Assembly: GCA_009746045.1 (NCBI GenBank)
Contig: RPFO01000348.1
Coordinates: forward strand, 1,034,301 to 1,098,300
Direction of reading: 5' to 3'
From: Mesostigma viride
Lineage: Eukaryota; Streptophyta; Mesostigmatophyceae; Mesostigmatales; Mesostigmataceae
DNA: 64,000 nucleotides
The stretch's first letter is position 1. The number at the start of each line of letters is the position of its first letter. The notes under the pieces are model-generated. The model had not been told where the DNA came from. It did no database searches and saw only the letters and a list, made by a program, of their open reading frames with translations. Of the stretch, positions 32,299 to 41,551 are shown one piece after another. Position numbers and translations under genes: made by a program.

Positions 32299-34139
32299 CT
32301 GCTGCAGCTTTGTCATCATGGCATTAAATTGCTGCAGTTGCTGTTGCTGTTGCTGCTTCATCATGCTGTCGAATTGCTGCAGCAGCGCTGCCATCCCCTT
32401 CGAATTTTCAGCCGGGGCGTCAGGCTGCTTGGCAGGCGCTGAGCCGTTTTCTGAGCGGCGCTGGCGCTTGACTGGTTTCGTCGCCGCAGCTTCTTTGGCA
32501 GGCTGCTTGCTCACGATGCGCTTGCCGCGCCCATGCAGGTTGGTGACCTCCTGCAACGCGGGCAGCCCTGCAATTTGTGGGTCGGGCATGTCAGAGTCTT
32601 GTGTTATGCAAGCTGGCAGACGTGGCAGCGTAGCCGGGTATTTCGCCAAGAGGGCCGATCCTGGAAACTGCTCAGCGGACATGATGAATGGCGGTGGGCC
32701 AGCACTCAATATCTGGGGCAGCAGGTCCGCCTTGTTCTTGATGGCCCAACTCATCACCGCCTGCATGTCCTCATTCCAAGCGGATGATGGGAGAACGCCC
32801 TTGTGCTCCAACCCCAGGGTAGTGGGAAACGTGGTGGCATTCTTGTCGTTGACAACGATGACCACTGCGTCGAAAAATCCGATCGCGGACGGTCGCCTGG
32901 TTGGGCTGCCTTTGAGTCGGTCGAGCAAGTTTTTAAATTTCTTGTAGCGGCTCTGCCTCACAAAATGCGCGCAGATTGACGAGCTCGCGATTGCCCCCAC
33001 TACCACCCCCACATGAGGCCATTCGGGGATTGCAAGGGCCACGATATCATCCTCGCTGTCGCTGGTGGAAGCACCGCCTGGTGTTTTGTGCATCCCCGGC
33101 CCTGCCGGTGGAGGAGAAAAAGCTAGTTCTTTTCTTGTGTCGCCGACATCGAAATGACGCGACGCCGAAGCCCGAAAGGTACCAGCTGCAGGGCCCGGGG
33201 TGTTCTCCTTCTTGGAGGCGTCGCGCTCAACCACGGGAATGTGCGCGCCGCCAACAGCATGCTTGCCAACCGTGGGGCCCATCGCAGCACGCAAAGCTGC
33301 ATCACCTTGGCCGCTCTTGTCCTGATTGCCATCACCCATCGCACCCTTGCCGCCTGCGCCGTTCTTTTCCTCCTCGCCATCACCCATCGCACCCTTGCCG
33401 CCTGCGCCGTTCTTTTCCTCCTCGCCATCACCCATCGCACCCTTGCCGCCTGCGCCGTTCTTTTCCTCCTCGCCATCACCCATCGCACCATTGCCGCCTG
33501 CGCCGTTCTTTTCCTCCTCGCCATCACCCATCGCACCATTGCCGCCTGGGCCGTTCTTCTCCTCCTCGCCATCACCCATCGCACCATTGCCGCCTGCGCC
33601 GCTCTCCCCTCGACGCCACCACCAAGCGCAACACCGCCTGGGCCGTTCTTCTCCTCGACGCCACCACCCGTTGCATCATCATCGACATGACCCTCGTCAA
33701 TATTATCTCCAGAACCCAGCTCACCATCGTCGACCCTTCCATCCACGACTTTGGCTAGCTTAACGAGTTTCCGTGATGGAACCTTAACGACCTTGCCCTT
33801 GCCGCCCAGCGAATAAAGAGCACCAAGGCCGGCCAGTTGGGCGTCGACCACCTTTTCCTTAAAATCGACAGGCGAGGCCTGCTTGGTGATGGCGGTAGGC
33901 GGCCAAGGGCCGCCACACTCCTGGCAAGTCCACTCTGTGCCATCCTCACCCGCCGATGCATCCCTAAACATCCCGGTGCACAGCCCATGCAAGTGCTTGC
34001 CACACTGGCCTGAGCATGGGTGGTTGGCTCCGCCCAGCAGCTCATTTTTGTCGACACTATCAAATCCGGCTGCATGATCAGCGCCGGGCAATTTCTTGCA
34101 TCTATTCCCTGCATAGCAGGGGCCGCTTGACCCCTGCAT
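31387..34139 (-). pseudogene. transposon accessory protein: Cys-rich N-terminus, repeat-rich body (one frameshift)
   Basis: Minus-strand gene of about 917 codons in two overlapping frames. N-terminal part from Met at 34139: a Cys/His-rich zinc-binding module, C8-x5-C14...HPCSGQCGKHLHGLC...WTCQECGG, PHD-like. Then an acidic repeat GDGEEEKNGAGGKGAM (six units), a conserved-looking middle (VVVGAIASSSICAHFVRQ, SAIGFFDAVVIVVNDKNATT), a bipartite basic block KPVKRQRRS, Gln-rich and Ala-rich stretches, and about 16 copies of a 14-residue repeat APREAPRMYVPYES ending at 31387. The frame changes near 33,605, where one repeat unit is 1 nt shorter than its neighbour; this is a mutation, a sequence error or, less likely, programmed shifting. 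Role unknown; DNA or chromatin binding is inferred from the finger. Confidence 0.7.
31395..32062. repeat. 42-bp coding minisatellite
   Basis: About 16 tandem 42-bp units (GGCACATACATGCGCGGCGC... on plus strand) encoding the 14-residue repeat at the C-terminus of the accessory protein. Variation is mostly in the codon for the residue before Glu-Ser (Tyr, Cys, Arg, Ser). One unit near 31,890 is shortened. Confidence 0.92.
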
Positions 34140-34320
34140 TCGCTTGCTACAGATTTAACGACCGGAAAATAGACAAAGATTGCACGCAACCTTCCAATGG
34201 TGCCGGCTGCGATTTAACCTTCGTTTGCTGGGCGCTGCACGCTGCAATGTATCGAGTCAATTTGCGCGGGATCTGGAACTTTGAATATAACTTACGTTTA
34301 GGCAAGAGGCTGCGGCGTCA

Positions 34321-34862
34321 TTTGGCTGCAGCTGGGTAACTACTTGCGTCTTGCGGCCAAGATACGCAGCCTGCCTCGAGAGGGCTGCGTATCTTTGCCG
34401 CAGCCTGCCTCACCAGCTAAAAACCTTGCGGCCAAGATACGCAGCCTGCCTCCTCGAGAATGAGGAGGTCATTCTCGAGGAGGCAGGCTGCGTATCTTGG
34501 CCGCAAGGTTTTTAGCTGGTCATTTGGCTGCCAGGGTAACTACTTGCGTCTTGCGGCCAAGATACGCAGCCTGCCTCGAGAGTCGAGGCAGGCTGCGTAT
34601 CTTGGCCGCAAGACGCAAGTAGTTACTTCCCCAGCTGCCGAGGCAGGCTGCGTATCTTGGCCGCAGCCTGCCTCACCAGCTAATTCTCGAGGAGGCAGGC
34701 TGCGTATCTTGGCCGCAAGGTTTTTAGCTGGTGAGGCAGGCTGCGGCAAAGATACGCAGCCCTCTCGAGGCAGGCTGCGTATCTTGGCCGCAAGACGCAA
34801 GTAGTTACTTCCCCAGCTGCCGAGGCAGGCTGCGTACATTTTGGCGGCAAGTTCCCCAGCTG
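34321..34862. repeat. palindromic cluster between the two transposon genes
   Basis: About 540 bp assembled from roughly ten copies, in both orientations, of a ~30-bp block (TTGCGGCCAAGATACGCAGC CTGCCTCGAG), with inverted joints such as CTCCTCGAGAATGAGGAGG and flanking blocks ACTACTTGCGTCTTGCGGCC and TTTTTAGCTGG. It sits in the ~1.1-kb divergent promoter region (34,140-35,262). Likely roles: shared regulatory region or internal transposase-binding sites; both are inference. Confidence 0.85.
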
Positions 34863-35262
34863 TTCGCTGCTTAGGCAAGTTGTTGCAACGACTTCGCCAC
34901 GTGACTGCCAACAGGGGCGCCTGCGTTCAAGTCTTCAGTGCGTGCCCTGGCGGCACATCATTATTACGTAAATAGCCGTGAAGCTTTCGGTACCTTCGCA
35001 GTTTATAGTTGGATTTATGGCAGACAAGGCTGACTGCAGGATATTATTTTGTGGTTTAACAAGTGACGCCGAAATGAATAGGCACGGAGCCGAAAAATAG
35101 CCGACGTAGTTGATTTGGAGACGAGTTGTTAGCATTGATGACAAAAATGGGATTAGGTTTACACAGGACAGTAATAGGCATCCATTCAGCGCCGGGGGAG
35201 TCCTGCTTTTGGTTTAGGTTGAAACTTTTATAAACGTTAGAGATAAAGGCTAGGATAGCAAA

Positions 35263-38200
35263 ATGGCCGAACATGTCGAGTGGGACGGAGGTATTGTCTC
35301 CGACTCGGACGACGATGATGATTTTGCGTACCATGACGGAGACCCGATGCACCCATCTGCAGACGCGCCATCTCGGCCGAAGCGTCCTGGCAAGCAGACG
35401 GGAAGCGAGCTTAAAAAGAAGAAGGTGGCTGCCGTTAATGCTGATTGGCACAACGACCGCAGCTGCAAGTGCAGCAACCACTGCCTCACGACGTACGACA
35501 GTCTTCTCGCGAACCCGGACGTGTGGACAGCCGTGCGCGAGGACTTTTACAGTCTCTCAGACAAGGCACGCACTCAACGACTTAACAGCATCATCCGCTC
35601 TGTAGGTGTGGGCAACATTCGGGTGAAGCCCTCAGAGGTGGGTGGGCACTGCACCATCACGATCACGGGTCAAGTGCATGTGGACGTCAAGCTCGGCGAC
35701 GGGCCTCGCCGTCAAACCGTCACCCTCAGTGCGTGCGCAACTGCGATGCGCAAACTCCTTGGCATTGACTCTTCAGGCTGGAACAAGGTGGTAAAGTGCA
35801 TCGCACATTCGACCCAGTTTTTCGATGCCCGTGATGACGTCGGCCAATACCAGCTGCTGCGTGCGCGTGCGGATGCTGAGCGACGTGAGCGGGTCAAGGG
35901 GCGCTCCGATGCCACGGAGTATGCAGCAAGGTGGATCAGCAACCTGGTGAGGGATCTAGGTGACTGTGACCCTGCGCGGCCCGACGTGGTGTACATGGAC
36001 GCCATGCCGATAACTCACATGCATAGCATGTACGTGGAGGATGCGGAGCGCGACTTCCCTGGGAATGACAACGCCGCGCGGTCGATGATCCTGGGCTACC
36101 ACGGTTTCTACGCCGTGTGGCATCGCTACCGCGAGGGAAATTATTACGAGGGATCGCCCAAGGTGTGTGTAAATCCACACAGCCGGAACACGGGCGAGTG
36201 CGAGACATGCGCCGAGCTGCGACAGCTGTTGAGGTACGCCGCGACTGAAGGTGAGCGTGCGCTGATCAAGCATCTCATCCAGCTTCACGTCGCGCTGGTG
36301 CGCTTTGCGCGCCAGAATTACTGGACGAGACGGGATCTGGCGCTGGTGTGGGAGTTCATCTCCATGAATATTGACAAACTGGACCACGCCAAGACATTCT
36401 GGCCGAAGCTCCTCCAAGCCTCGAAGAACTGGGATGGCAAAGACATGGTGCAGTTCTCCCTCTTCTGCGCGCCCGTGCATGGCTACAAGGCCTTTTGGTT
36501 TGTGGTCCTCCCCTGGGTGCTGATGTGCGACAACCTATCCGGAAGCCTGACCGTGACGATGCTCATGCATTGCTTGGCATGTGTGATGCGTGACCGTCCC
36601 TGGAGCAAGTCCGGGAAGCCCAGGCCACGCTGCTTGGTGCTGCAGGCTGACGGTGGCAGTGAGAACAGGAATTACACCGTCCTGCTCTTTGCGTGGTACC
36701 TCGTCCACATCGGTGTCTTCGATGTGGTCGAGATGCACCGGATGCGCCGGGGGCACACCCACGCGGACACCGATCAGAAGTTTGGTGTCCTACTCGGGTC
36801 CATGTCACATGGTGTCGATGGCGCATCCGGGCAGGCGCACGCGTATGGGACCCTGGAGAGCTGGGTGGACGCAATCCGCGCCGCATTCCACTCCAGCAGC
36901 CTCGCCGGTAGCTGCAATGTCACAGTGCCAATGGGCACGGAGGTCAAGGTGCTCGGGAAGGCATGGGACTGCCGCCCATTCCTCCTCATCCTAAAAAGCC
37001 TCAAGCTGCTGCGATGGTGCAGCTCACGCGACTGGTGCGCCAAGGTGGGGGAGGAGGTGCCTGAGAAGGTCGGTCAGTCAATGAAGCCGCATCATGTGGC
37101 ATTTTTCAGGGTGGAGGGCAGCGATGAAGAGTGGTTTGTCTATCGTACCACGGAGGCAACGGTGACGCCGTGGCTGCCAGAAGGTATGCGAGAGGAGAAG
37201 GCGCCACGCAGCGGCAAGGTCAAGGTCGCCCCATACAAACATGATGCTAAGGGGAGGCCTCTGTACGGGGTGCGTGCTGTCGACCCTGACCTGCTGGCCA
37301 AGCATGGCCTGGCCGATGCTCCTCCTCCCGCTCCCATCGACATGCAGTTCATCACCACCAAGCTCATGAAGGGCATCAAGAAGAAGGTTCTCGACCTACC
37401 CAGCGGCCAAGGGCGAATCTTTTTTAAACCTGACGTGCCCGGCTGCGAGGACATGCAGAAGCGCAACGAGGAGTTCTTTGCAAAGGTCCCGCGCTCCGTG
37501 GATGACGTGCCGGAAGAGTGGTGCCCACTGCCGTGGCGGTATGCCATTGAAATGGCGGCAGCCGCTGACCGTGCCGCCCCTGCAGGGCCGCAGCCTGCCG
37601 TGGCGCCGGACAACATGGCGCTCGTCAACGAGGCTGCACTGCGAGTGGTGCCACACGTGGACCCTGTCTGCCATGAAGGCCGCACGCTTGATGAGTGGCG
37701 GCAGGAAGATGCCGCCTATGCCGCCAAGGTGGCGCATGACCGGCGTATGGAGGGGCTGAAGGAGGGCTCGGTCGTGCTATACTGGCATCCCACGTGCCAA
37801 ATGCTCTGCAACACCGACGTCCCCTGGCCCCCCATATTGGTGGGGGTGGTGAAGAAGGTAGAGCAGCCTGCCGATGAGGGGGGCAGCGAGCCTCACCTGG
37901 TCCTCTCTGTATACCGTGCCAGGAGCATGACCGATGCTTGGCATCAGTGGGACCCGAACAGCGCCACATGGCCTCTGCCGAGCAAGTCGTCCGTAAACTC
38001 CCACACAGTCACCATCGCAGCATCCGAGGTCATCCTCACCCATTGGATCCCGGCGAAGAAGCCCGCCTCGCGCCACTTGGTGTCTTTGGATGCCAAGAAA
38101 AAGCTGTCTGCTGCGTGCCTGACCGCGCTCAAGCAGGTGCCAAGGGACGCAGGTCACCCGACGATTGACTGGCAACTAGCTTCAACTCCCAAGGGTGTGG

Positions 38201-39717
38201 TGCGCATGGCTGAACGTTGCTGGCAAACGATCTTGGAGCAGGTGATGGGTGGCAAGCTCTGCCTGGTAGGACAACTTGTGTGCAGCTATGAGATTGTGCA
38301 CGAGTCCGTCGGCGGCCGCACAGTGAACCGTCCTAGAAGATTCCATGGTCAAGTGGCAGCTGTGGACACGGAACATGGCAAGGTGGCTATGTTTTGGGGT
38401 GCTCAATGGGAAGAGCTGGCGGTGACGTGTGTGGACCTCCCAGAATTGGGGAAGAAAATCTGTGGATGCCCCGGTGTGTCCGTCCCTCCTCTGCAAGCGT
38501 CTGAGATCGCCGTTGCCGAGTCCCGCTTACGTGCGGAGGTGCACGCTGCGCTGACCAGCGCAACTGCGCGCAGCTCGCCTGAGGCAGCGCGCGGCACGGC
38601 CGACACAACTAAGCGCAAGCCGCCTGCGCCTGCAGCAACCGGCACAGCCACGCGCAACCCACGTGCGGTGGCGACCAACTTGCGCGCAGCAGTGCGCGCC
38701 CTGAATGATAAGGCTGCAAGTGACTTGCGTGCGCCCGCGTGTGCGGCCACCGGCGCGGCTGCACCTGCCAACTCGCCTGCGCCTGCACTCACGACCACCG
38801 GCGCGGCTGCACCTAGCAAGTCGCCTACGCCCGCGCCTGCGGCCACCGGCGCGGCTGCACCTGCCAACTCGCTTGCGCCTGCGCGCGCGGCAGCACCTGC
38901 CAACTCGCCTGCGCCTGCGCGCGCGGCCACCGGCGTGGCTGCACCTGCCAACTCGCCTACGCCCGCGCCTGCGGCCACCGGCGCGGCTGCACCTGCCAAC
39001 TCGCTTGCGCCTGCGCGCGCGGCAGCACCTGCCAACTCGCCTGCGCCTGCGCGCGCGGCAGCCGGCGTGGCTGCACCTGCCAACTCGCTTGCGCCTGCAC
39101 GCGCGGCAGCACCTGCCAACTCGCCTGCGGCCACCTGCGCGGCTGCACCTGCCAACTCGCTTGCGCCTGCGCGCGCAGCAGCACCTGCCAACTCGCCTGC
39201 GCCTGCGCGCGCGGCAGCCGGCGTGGCTGCACCTGCCAACTCGCCTACGCCCGCACCTGCGGCCACCGGCGCGGCTGCACCTGCCAACTCGCTTGCACCT
39301 GCGCGCGCGGCGGCACCTGCCAACTCGCCTGCGGCCACCTGCGCGGCTGCACCTGCCAACTCGCTTGCGCCTGCGCGCGCAGCAGCACCTGCCAACTCGC
39401 CTGCGCCTGCGCGCGCGGCCACCGGCGTGGCTGCACCTGCCAACTCGCCTACGCCCGTGCCTGCGGCCACCGGCGCTGCTGCCGCACCTGCCAACTCGCT
39501 TGCGCCTGCGCGCGCGGCAGCACCTGCCAACTCGCCTGCGCCTGCGCGCGCGGCCACCTGCGCGGCTGCACCTGCCGACTCGCCTGCGCCCGCGCGCGCG
39601 GCAGCCGGCGCGGCTGAAGAAGATATGTTGTCTGATTCCCGTCGTCGCCGGGCACGCCGTTACATAGTGTGTCCGGACAGCGATAGCGATGGAGCCCCGG
39701 AGGCTATGGAAACATGA
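35263..39717 (+). CDS. large DDE-type (DUF7869-like) transposase candidate
   Basis: Uninterrupted 1,484-residue protein, the largest gene of the 10.4-kb element and presumably its transposase. Acidic N-terminus (SDSDDDDD) and a basic KKKK patch, then CKCSNHC at about 68-74. C302...C313-x2-C316 (VNPHSRNTGECETC) looks zinc-binding. The core has the order typical of the DUF7869 group: MNIDKLDHAKT (D371, D374), FCAPVHGYKAFWFV, VLQADGGSENRNY (D463, E467), MRRGHTHADTDQKFG (H498, D502, D504). These acidic residues are candidates for an RNase H-like active site. Residues ~1156-1451 are an Ala/Pro repeat (APANSPAPARAAT type), then a basic-acidic tail. Met at 35263 is the first in-frame and gives a charged start. 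Other possibility: a captured host protein, but position between the inverted repeats argues for transposase. Confidence 0.78.
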   Translation: MAEHVEWDGGIVSDSDDDDDFAYHDGDPMHPSADAPSRPKRPGKQTGSELKKKKVAAVNADWHNDRSCKCSNHCLTTYDSLLANPDVWTAVREDFYSLSDKARTQRLNSIIRSVGVGNIRVKPSEVGGHCTITITGQVHVDVKLGDGPRRQTVTLSACATAMRKLLGIDSSGWNKVVKCIAHSTQFFDARDDVGQYQLLRARADAERRERVKGRSDATEYAARWISNLVRDLGDCDPARPDVVYMDAMPITHMHSMYVEDAERDFPGNDNAARSMILGYHGFYAVWHRYREGNYYEGSPKVCVNPHSRNTGECETCAELRQLLRYAATEGERALIKHLIQLHVALVRFARQNYWTRRDLALVWEFISMNIDKLDHAKTFWPKLLQASKNWDGKDMVQFSLFCAPVHGYKAFWFVVLPWVLMCDNLSGSLTVTMLMHCLACVMRDRPWSKSGKPRPRCLVLQADGGSENRNYTVLLFAWYLVHIGVFDVVEMHRMRRGHTHADTDQKFGVLLGSMSHGVDGASGQAHAYGTLESWVDAIRAAFHSSSLAGSCNVTVPMGTEVKVLGKAWDCRPFLLILKSLKLLRWCSSRDWCAKVGEEVPEKVGQSMKPHHVAFFRVEGSDEEWFVYRTTEATVTPWLPEGMREEKAPRSGKVKVAPYKHDAKGRPLYGVRAVDPDLLAKHGLADAPPPAPIDMQFITTKLMKGIKKKVLDLPSGQGRIFFKPDVPGCEDMQKRNEEFFAKVPRSVDDVPEEWCPLPWRYAIEMAAAADRAAPAGPQPAVAPDNMALVNEAALRVVPHVDPVCHEGRTLDEWRQEDAAYAAKVAHDRRMEGLKEGSVVLYWHPTCQMLCNTDVPWPPILVGVVKKVEQPADEGGSEPHLVLSVYRARSMTDAWHQWDPNSATWPLPSKSSVNSHTVTIAASEVILTHWIPAKKPASRHLVSLDAKKKLSAACLTALKQVPRDAGHPTIDWQLASTPKGVVRMAERCWQTILEQVMGGKLCLVGQLVCSYEIVHESVGGRTVNRPRRFHGQVAAVDTEHGKVAMFWGAQWEELAVTCVDLPELGKKICGCPGVSVPPLQASEIAVAESRLRAEVHAALTSATARSSPEAARGTADTTKRKPPAPAATGTATRNPRAVATNLRAAVRALNDKAASDLRAPACAATGAAAPANSPAPALTTTGAAAPSKSPTPAPAATGAAAPANSLAPARAAAPANSPAPARAATGVAAPANSPTPAPAATGAAAPANSLAPARAAAPANSPAPARAAAGVAAPANSLAPARAAAPANSPAATCAAAPANSLAPARAAAPANSPAPARAAAGVAAPANSPTPAPAATGAAAPANSLAPARAAAPANSPAATCAAAPANSLAPARAAAPANSPAPARAATGVAAPANSPTPVPAATGAAAAPANSLAPARAAAPANSPAPARAATCAAAPADSPAPARAAAGAAEEDMLSDSRRRRARRYIVCPDSDSDGAPEAMET
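38730..39615 (+). repeat. Ala/Pro coding repeat array in the transposase
   Basis: About 20 imperfect units of 33-45 bp (GCACCTGCCAACTCGCCTGC) coding APANSPAPARAA variants, in frame throughout. Open on both strands, which gives a spurious 384-codon antisense frame. Confidence 0.92.
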
Positions 39718-40480
39718 AGTCGCGGTTGCATGCTACCATTGTTGCTACCAATGATTGCTATGTGTGCACCATGGCTGCCAACATTGCTGCTTCCTTTGCT
39801 GCTTCTCCGCTGATATGCCGTGCTTTTGATTCACTCTCTGCCATGCATGCCAGTATAGTGCTGCCACCATTGTCATGATGTAACTTGTCAACACCAATGC
39901 ATGTTCTGATTCTGATGTGATTAATTATATTCCTGGCCTGCATGAGTCTGTTGAGGTTGTTTGTCGCTGCTGCGGCTGCTATGACCATTACTAGTGTGCT
40001 CATGTGAGTTTTTTGCCATGTCCATTTGCGCAGTCATGGAGCATTTCAAGGTTTGCCCGAGATTTACGAGACCCAACCAAGTGTCAGTCATTTTCCGCGA
40101 AGCCGCGATATAATCCCTGACAGAAACTGGCAAAAACCACATGGAACATGCGCAGCATCCTCCTTGATAATGTCTCATGTAGTAGATACATTCCAGCCTT
40201 TGCAATTACAATCACGTCACTAAATTTTAAAGTATGCAAAATTACAAGCTGTGAGTGCAATTGTCTCTACTCATCATAAGATACCAGCTTGACAATCATG
40301 AATGCCCATTTGGTTACAGCATATAAGGCAACTTGTCATTATATAACACAATTATTGACTTGAAACTCCTCGACCAATGCAAAAATTTGCCCAAACCTTC
40401 TATCAAACTATTTTGGGAAGTCCACAGCATTCAAAAAACACAGATTTCAAATTTTCATTTAGGACAGACCTGCAGCCTCC

Positions 40481-40510
40481 CAAATCTGTCCTAACCCAAA
40501 CAAACCACCC
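40481..40510 (-). repeat. right terminal inverted repeat of the 10.4-kb transposon
   Basis: Reverse complement of 30147-30176 over 30 bp; ends CAAACAAACCACCC, followed by the TTG duplication at 40511-40513. Confidence 0.95.
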
Positions 40511-40513
40511 TTG

Positions 40514-41012
40514 CCCAGGCGACTTTGAGAATAGAATCCTTGTCCGGCCCCATGGCTCTCACTGGTGAGGGCATCAGCGGGCAAGCCGGGGGTGACCCGC
40601 CTCAATTCACTACGCCCCGCGGGCCGCGGGGTAAGGCTCATCCGTGGCGGGCATCCGGCTGCGGTCCCCCACTGCTCCTCACCTTTGACACCATGGCGGA
40701 TAAGATGGAGTTCCTCAAGTGCCGCAAGCGGCTTGGTGGGACATCCTACACACTGGACGACGACTTGACCCTGCATGGCGCAGCAACAACGGCCGGCGGC
40801 GGATCGAGCTATGGCCGACCTACCTCCAACTCCGGCAGACTCTGTCTGCGCAGGGCAGAAGCTAGCCGCGGTGTACTGTTCAGAGGCGGGGGCGGTAGGT
40901 CACCTACGTTGCCCACAAGCCCTTGCAGGCGCGCCCCCTCCGGCCGACTCCTGCCGCCCCAGCAACCCCAGCATGCAACACAAGCTTATAGGCGGGAAAG
41001 CCCCTTAAGCTT
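40514..41012 (+). pseudogene. LINE ORF1 copy 3, 3' part
   Basis: Continuation of the ORF1 cut at 30146. Reads LAQATLRIESLSGPMALTG, PLLLTFDTMADKMEFLKCRKRL and SYTLDDDLTL, then loses frame. Breaks include TGCATG 40772-40777, GGCCGG 40791-40796 and GATCGA 40802-40807, each absent from the 26.3 and/or 50.1-kb copies. 41,020-41,310 is the ORF1-element 3' region, shared with 47.87-48.01 and 51.77-51.86 kb. Confidence 0.82.
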
Positions 41013-41325
41013 ATAGCCTTTGTACAGCCATGCTACGTCAGTCCTGGCTATACTGTATGATCAGATAATACTTGCCCACGCTCGTTTTTATGATATGCTC
41101 ACATGGGTCTTATTGCGCCCACAGAACTTGCCGGATCGTCTATCGTGTCCGATTAATTGCTGCTCAGTGACAGTGGCATGCCTCAGGCATGAAGGAGAAA
41201 GGGGGTTTCTGCCCTTTCTTCCTGTTGTGCACATACAGGGATTAAAAGCACGCTGGTGCTCCGTGACTCCCCAATGGGAGCACGAGTTTACTTACTTAAT
41301 TATAGGGGAATCTACATAGCCAGTA

Positions 41326-41475
41326 GAGGACAGCTCGGATGAGGATTACATCCGGCCCATCTATAGTGCAGTGGTTGGGGATCGATTTTGTGCAGTTATT
41401 TTTTCTAATGAGATTAGCATAGTACTCCTATAATTGGCATGCCTTTGCGCATGACACGCAAGTACTTACTTACTT
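41326..41475 (+). mobile_element. LINE-2 3'-end insertion with ~12-bp target duplication
   Basis: 150 bp of the LINE-2 terminus ending ACTTACTTACTT, flanked by ACATAGCCAGTA (41314-41325 and 41476-41487; the last bases may belong to the element). It contains CCGGCC at 41352-41357, where the other three copies have CC, and GATCGA at 41380-41385. Confidence 0.85.
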
Positions 41476-41551
41476 ACATAGCCAGTACGTAGTGTAGAAT
41501 ATAGGATTGTAGAATAGATGGCCGGCTTAGCTAGCTGCATATGGCGTGGCC

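Larger units (their letters stand above)
30147..40510. mobile_element. complete 10.4-kb DNA transposon with two divergent genes
   Basis: Terminal inverted repeats of 30 bp, perfect, beginning GGGTGGTTTGTTTGGGTTAG (30147-30176 and reverse complement 40481-40510), flanked by TTG (30144-30146 and 40511-40513). Removing the element restores a continuous LINE ORF1 frame (…ACC CTT GCC CAG GCG…), so both ends are certain. Just inside each end, CATTTAGGACAG(T/A)CCTGCAGCC occurs in direct orientation (about 30,179 and 40,457). Cargo: a 7-bp minisatellite, a minus-strand accessory gene, a palindromic cluster and a plus-strand transposase-like gene. The 3-bp duplication and GGG-type ends resemble PIF/Harbinger, but the transposase type does not match what I know of that group; superfamily left open. 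Confidence 0.93.

Noticed and set aside
38403-39557. 384-codon antisense frame opposite the transposase repeat
   Set aside because: Shadow of the Ala/Pro repeat (GC-rich codons without antisense stops); no start or domain evidence.
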